The position numbers were made by a program, and so were the translations under genes. From NCBI GenBank assembly GCA_021160685.1, contig JAGHCC010000448.1, positions 1 through 6,199 of the forward strand: a stretch of 6,199 bases of DNA, given 5' to 3'. Shown one piece after another: positions 5,342 to 6,199 of this stretch. Position 1 is the first letter of the stretch. Every line of letters begins with the position of its first letter. This DNA comes from Desulfobulbaceae bacterium. Its GTDB lineage: Bacteria > Desulfobacterota > Desulfobulbia > Desulfobulbales > SURF-16. The notes under the pieces were generated by a model. It did no database searches. It had not been told where the DNA came from and saw only the letters and a program-made list of their open reading frames with translations.

Positions 5342-6199
5342 TTGCGGCTGATCTCCACATGAAAATAGGTTTTATTTTTTCTGCGCCGGGTTGATTTCAG
5401 AGTGGTATCACCCAATTTCTGCAATTTCTTTGTCAACACACTGATATTCTCGGTAAAACCCTGAATATGAATTGCCCCGGTTTTCTTATCCATTCTAACC
5501 TGATCGAGATAGGCTGTTTTTGGCAAAACAGTGGTCAATTTTTCCAGAAACCGGATCAAGTCGAAATTACGACCGAGATTTTCGATGCGCGTAATTGATT
5601 TCTCCAGACTTTTTTCCCTGACGCGAAGGGACTCGGTTTCTTTAACCTGGGGAAGAATGGAGGTAATTTCGGCCTCAACAAATTTAGACCGACTCCAGAC
5701 CTGATATCCCTTGATGCCGGCCACGCTGATGGCCGCCAGGATATTAAGAACCACCAGCACAATAAGGATCATGCGAAAAAAATCCGGCCGCCGGTAAGAG
5801 GCCGGCAGCAGATTAAACTGCTTCCTCCCTGTTTTTTCAATCGTATTCAGCTGCTGAAAACGATCATCTACCGGCTGGCCGCTGCTGAAAACGATTTCCG
5901 CCCCGGAAAATGTGATGACATCCTCAAAGGAAGGTACCGCTCTGCAGAGCAGCCGGTCCTGAAGTTGATTCCCTTCGAAGGAAAGCATTTTTGGCGACAG
6001 ATCACCAAGCAGCAGGGCCCATTTCGTCTTTTTCAACTTTCCACTGACATAACGTTGAGACTCGGGAAAGACAGCCGTAACCTGAAAACCGTCAGCCAGA
6101 AGATCCTCAACCATTGACTCTACCTGACTGGCCTGAATCGCGTAAAGCAGCACATCATATGCCTCTTTTTTACGAACCGTGGTAAAAGAGTGCAGACAC
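5338..6199 (-). CDS. gspL: T2SS platform protein GspL (N-terminal part outside window)
   Basis: Inner-membrane protein that connects the cytoplasmic ATPase GspE to the periplasmic platform. The frame is open to the window edge. A GTG at 6153 lies inside continuous domain sequence and is read as Val, so the true start is beyond 6199; 286 residues are visible. In visible numbering, about 1-108 is the last part of the actin-like cytoplasmic domain (EAYDVLLYAIQASQVESMVE, then VTAVFPESQ, then WALLLGDLSP), the fold GspL shares with PilM. QFNLLPASYRRPDF (127-140) is a PilN/GspL-type pre-membrane motif. A membrane helix lies at about 141-163, a coiled coil at about 168-205, and a periplasmic ferredoxin-like domain at about 212-285 (FDLIRFLEKLTTVLPKTAYL, AIHIQGFTENISVLTKKLQ, TYFHVEISRK). 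A cytoplasmic actin-like part fused to a PilN-like part is what distinguishes GspL from separate PilM and PilN. gspE to gspK may lie upstream, out of view. Confidence 0.88.
   Translation of the reverse strand, partial: CLHSFTTVRKKEAYDVLLYAIQASQVESMVEDLLADGFQVTAVFPESQRYVSGKLKKTKWALLLGDLSPKMLSFEGNQLQDRLLCRAVPSFEDVITFSGAEIVFSSGQPVDDRFQQLNTIEKTGRKQFNLLPASYRRPDFFRMILIVLVVLNILAAISVAGIKGYQVWSRSKFVEAEITSILPQVKETESLRVREKSLEKSITRIENLGRNFDLIRFLEKLTTVLPKTAYLDQVRMDKKTGAIHIQGFTENISVLTKKLQKLGDTTLKSTRRRKNKTYFHVEISRK

Noticed and set aside
6151..6153. GTG as the start of the gspL product (271 aa)
   Set aside because: The frame stays open to the window edge and the upstream residues continue the actin-like domain, so GTG is an internal valine.
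1..6199. CRISPR arrays, tRNA or rRNA genes, insertion sequences, attachment sites
   Set aside because: No direct repeat series, cloverleaf, transposase or terminal inverted repeats seen; the window is nearly all coding.

Overview
The window carries two convergent transcription units with almost no DNA between them. The protein families suggest a Gram-negative, probably Desulfobacterota-type (deltaproteobacterial) organism. The pointers are a cysteine-containing PAS domain in a chemoreceptor, a lipoprotein-type GspD secretin, and a small Cys-rich protein of a type I associate with that group. This assignment is inference from family resemblance, not from a marker gene.

Plus strand, from before base 1 to 1405: the 3' part of a transmembrane methyl-accepting chemotaxis protein (MCP). 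It has the end of a periplasmic helix, a transmembrane segment, one PAS domain with four cysteines, no obvious HAMP domain, and a long coiled-coil signalling hairpin. Its stop lies 12 bases from the stop of the facing operon, with no visible terminator between them.

Minus strand, reading from beyond 6199 down to 1418: the distal part of a type II secretion system (T2SS) operon. The order is gspL (5' part outside the window), gspM, a small GspC/PilP-like inner-membrane protein, gspD (secretin), and a 110-aa uncharacterised Cys/His protein. gspL/gspM and gspM/gspC-like are joined by 4-base ATGA overlaps. A 97-base AT-rich gap precedes gspD. The last small gene starts 9 bases after the gspD stop. 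The order L-M-C-D mirrors pilM/N-O-P-Q of type IV pili, so this is a complete inner-membrane-to-secretin connecting module. GspL and GspM form the assembly platform, the C-like protein bridges the periplasm, and GspD forms the outer-membrane channel. GspD has a clear lipobox, which suggests a self-targeting lipo-secretin that may need no separate pilotin.

Most of the window is recognisable biology and I do not see a wholly new system. The points most worth a second look are the 110-aa protein linked to the secretin, the lipo-secretin with its long linker, the very basic and divergent GspC-like protein, the cysteine-bearing PAS domain of the MCP, and two G/C homopolymer tracts that lie in consecutive secretion genes.
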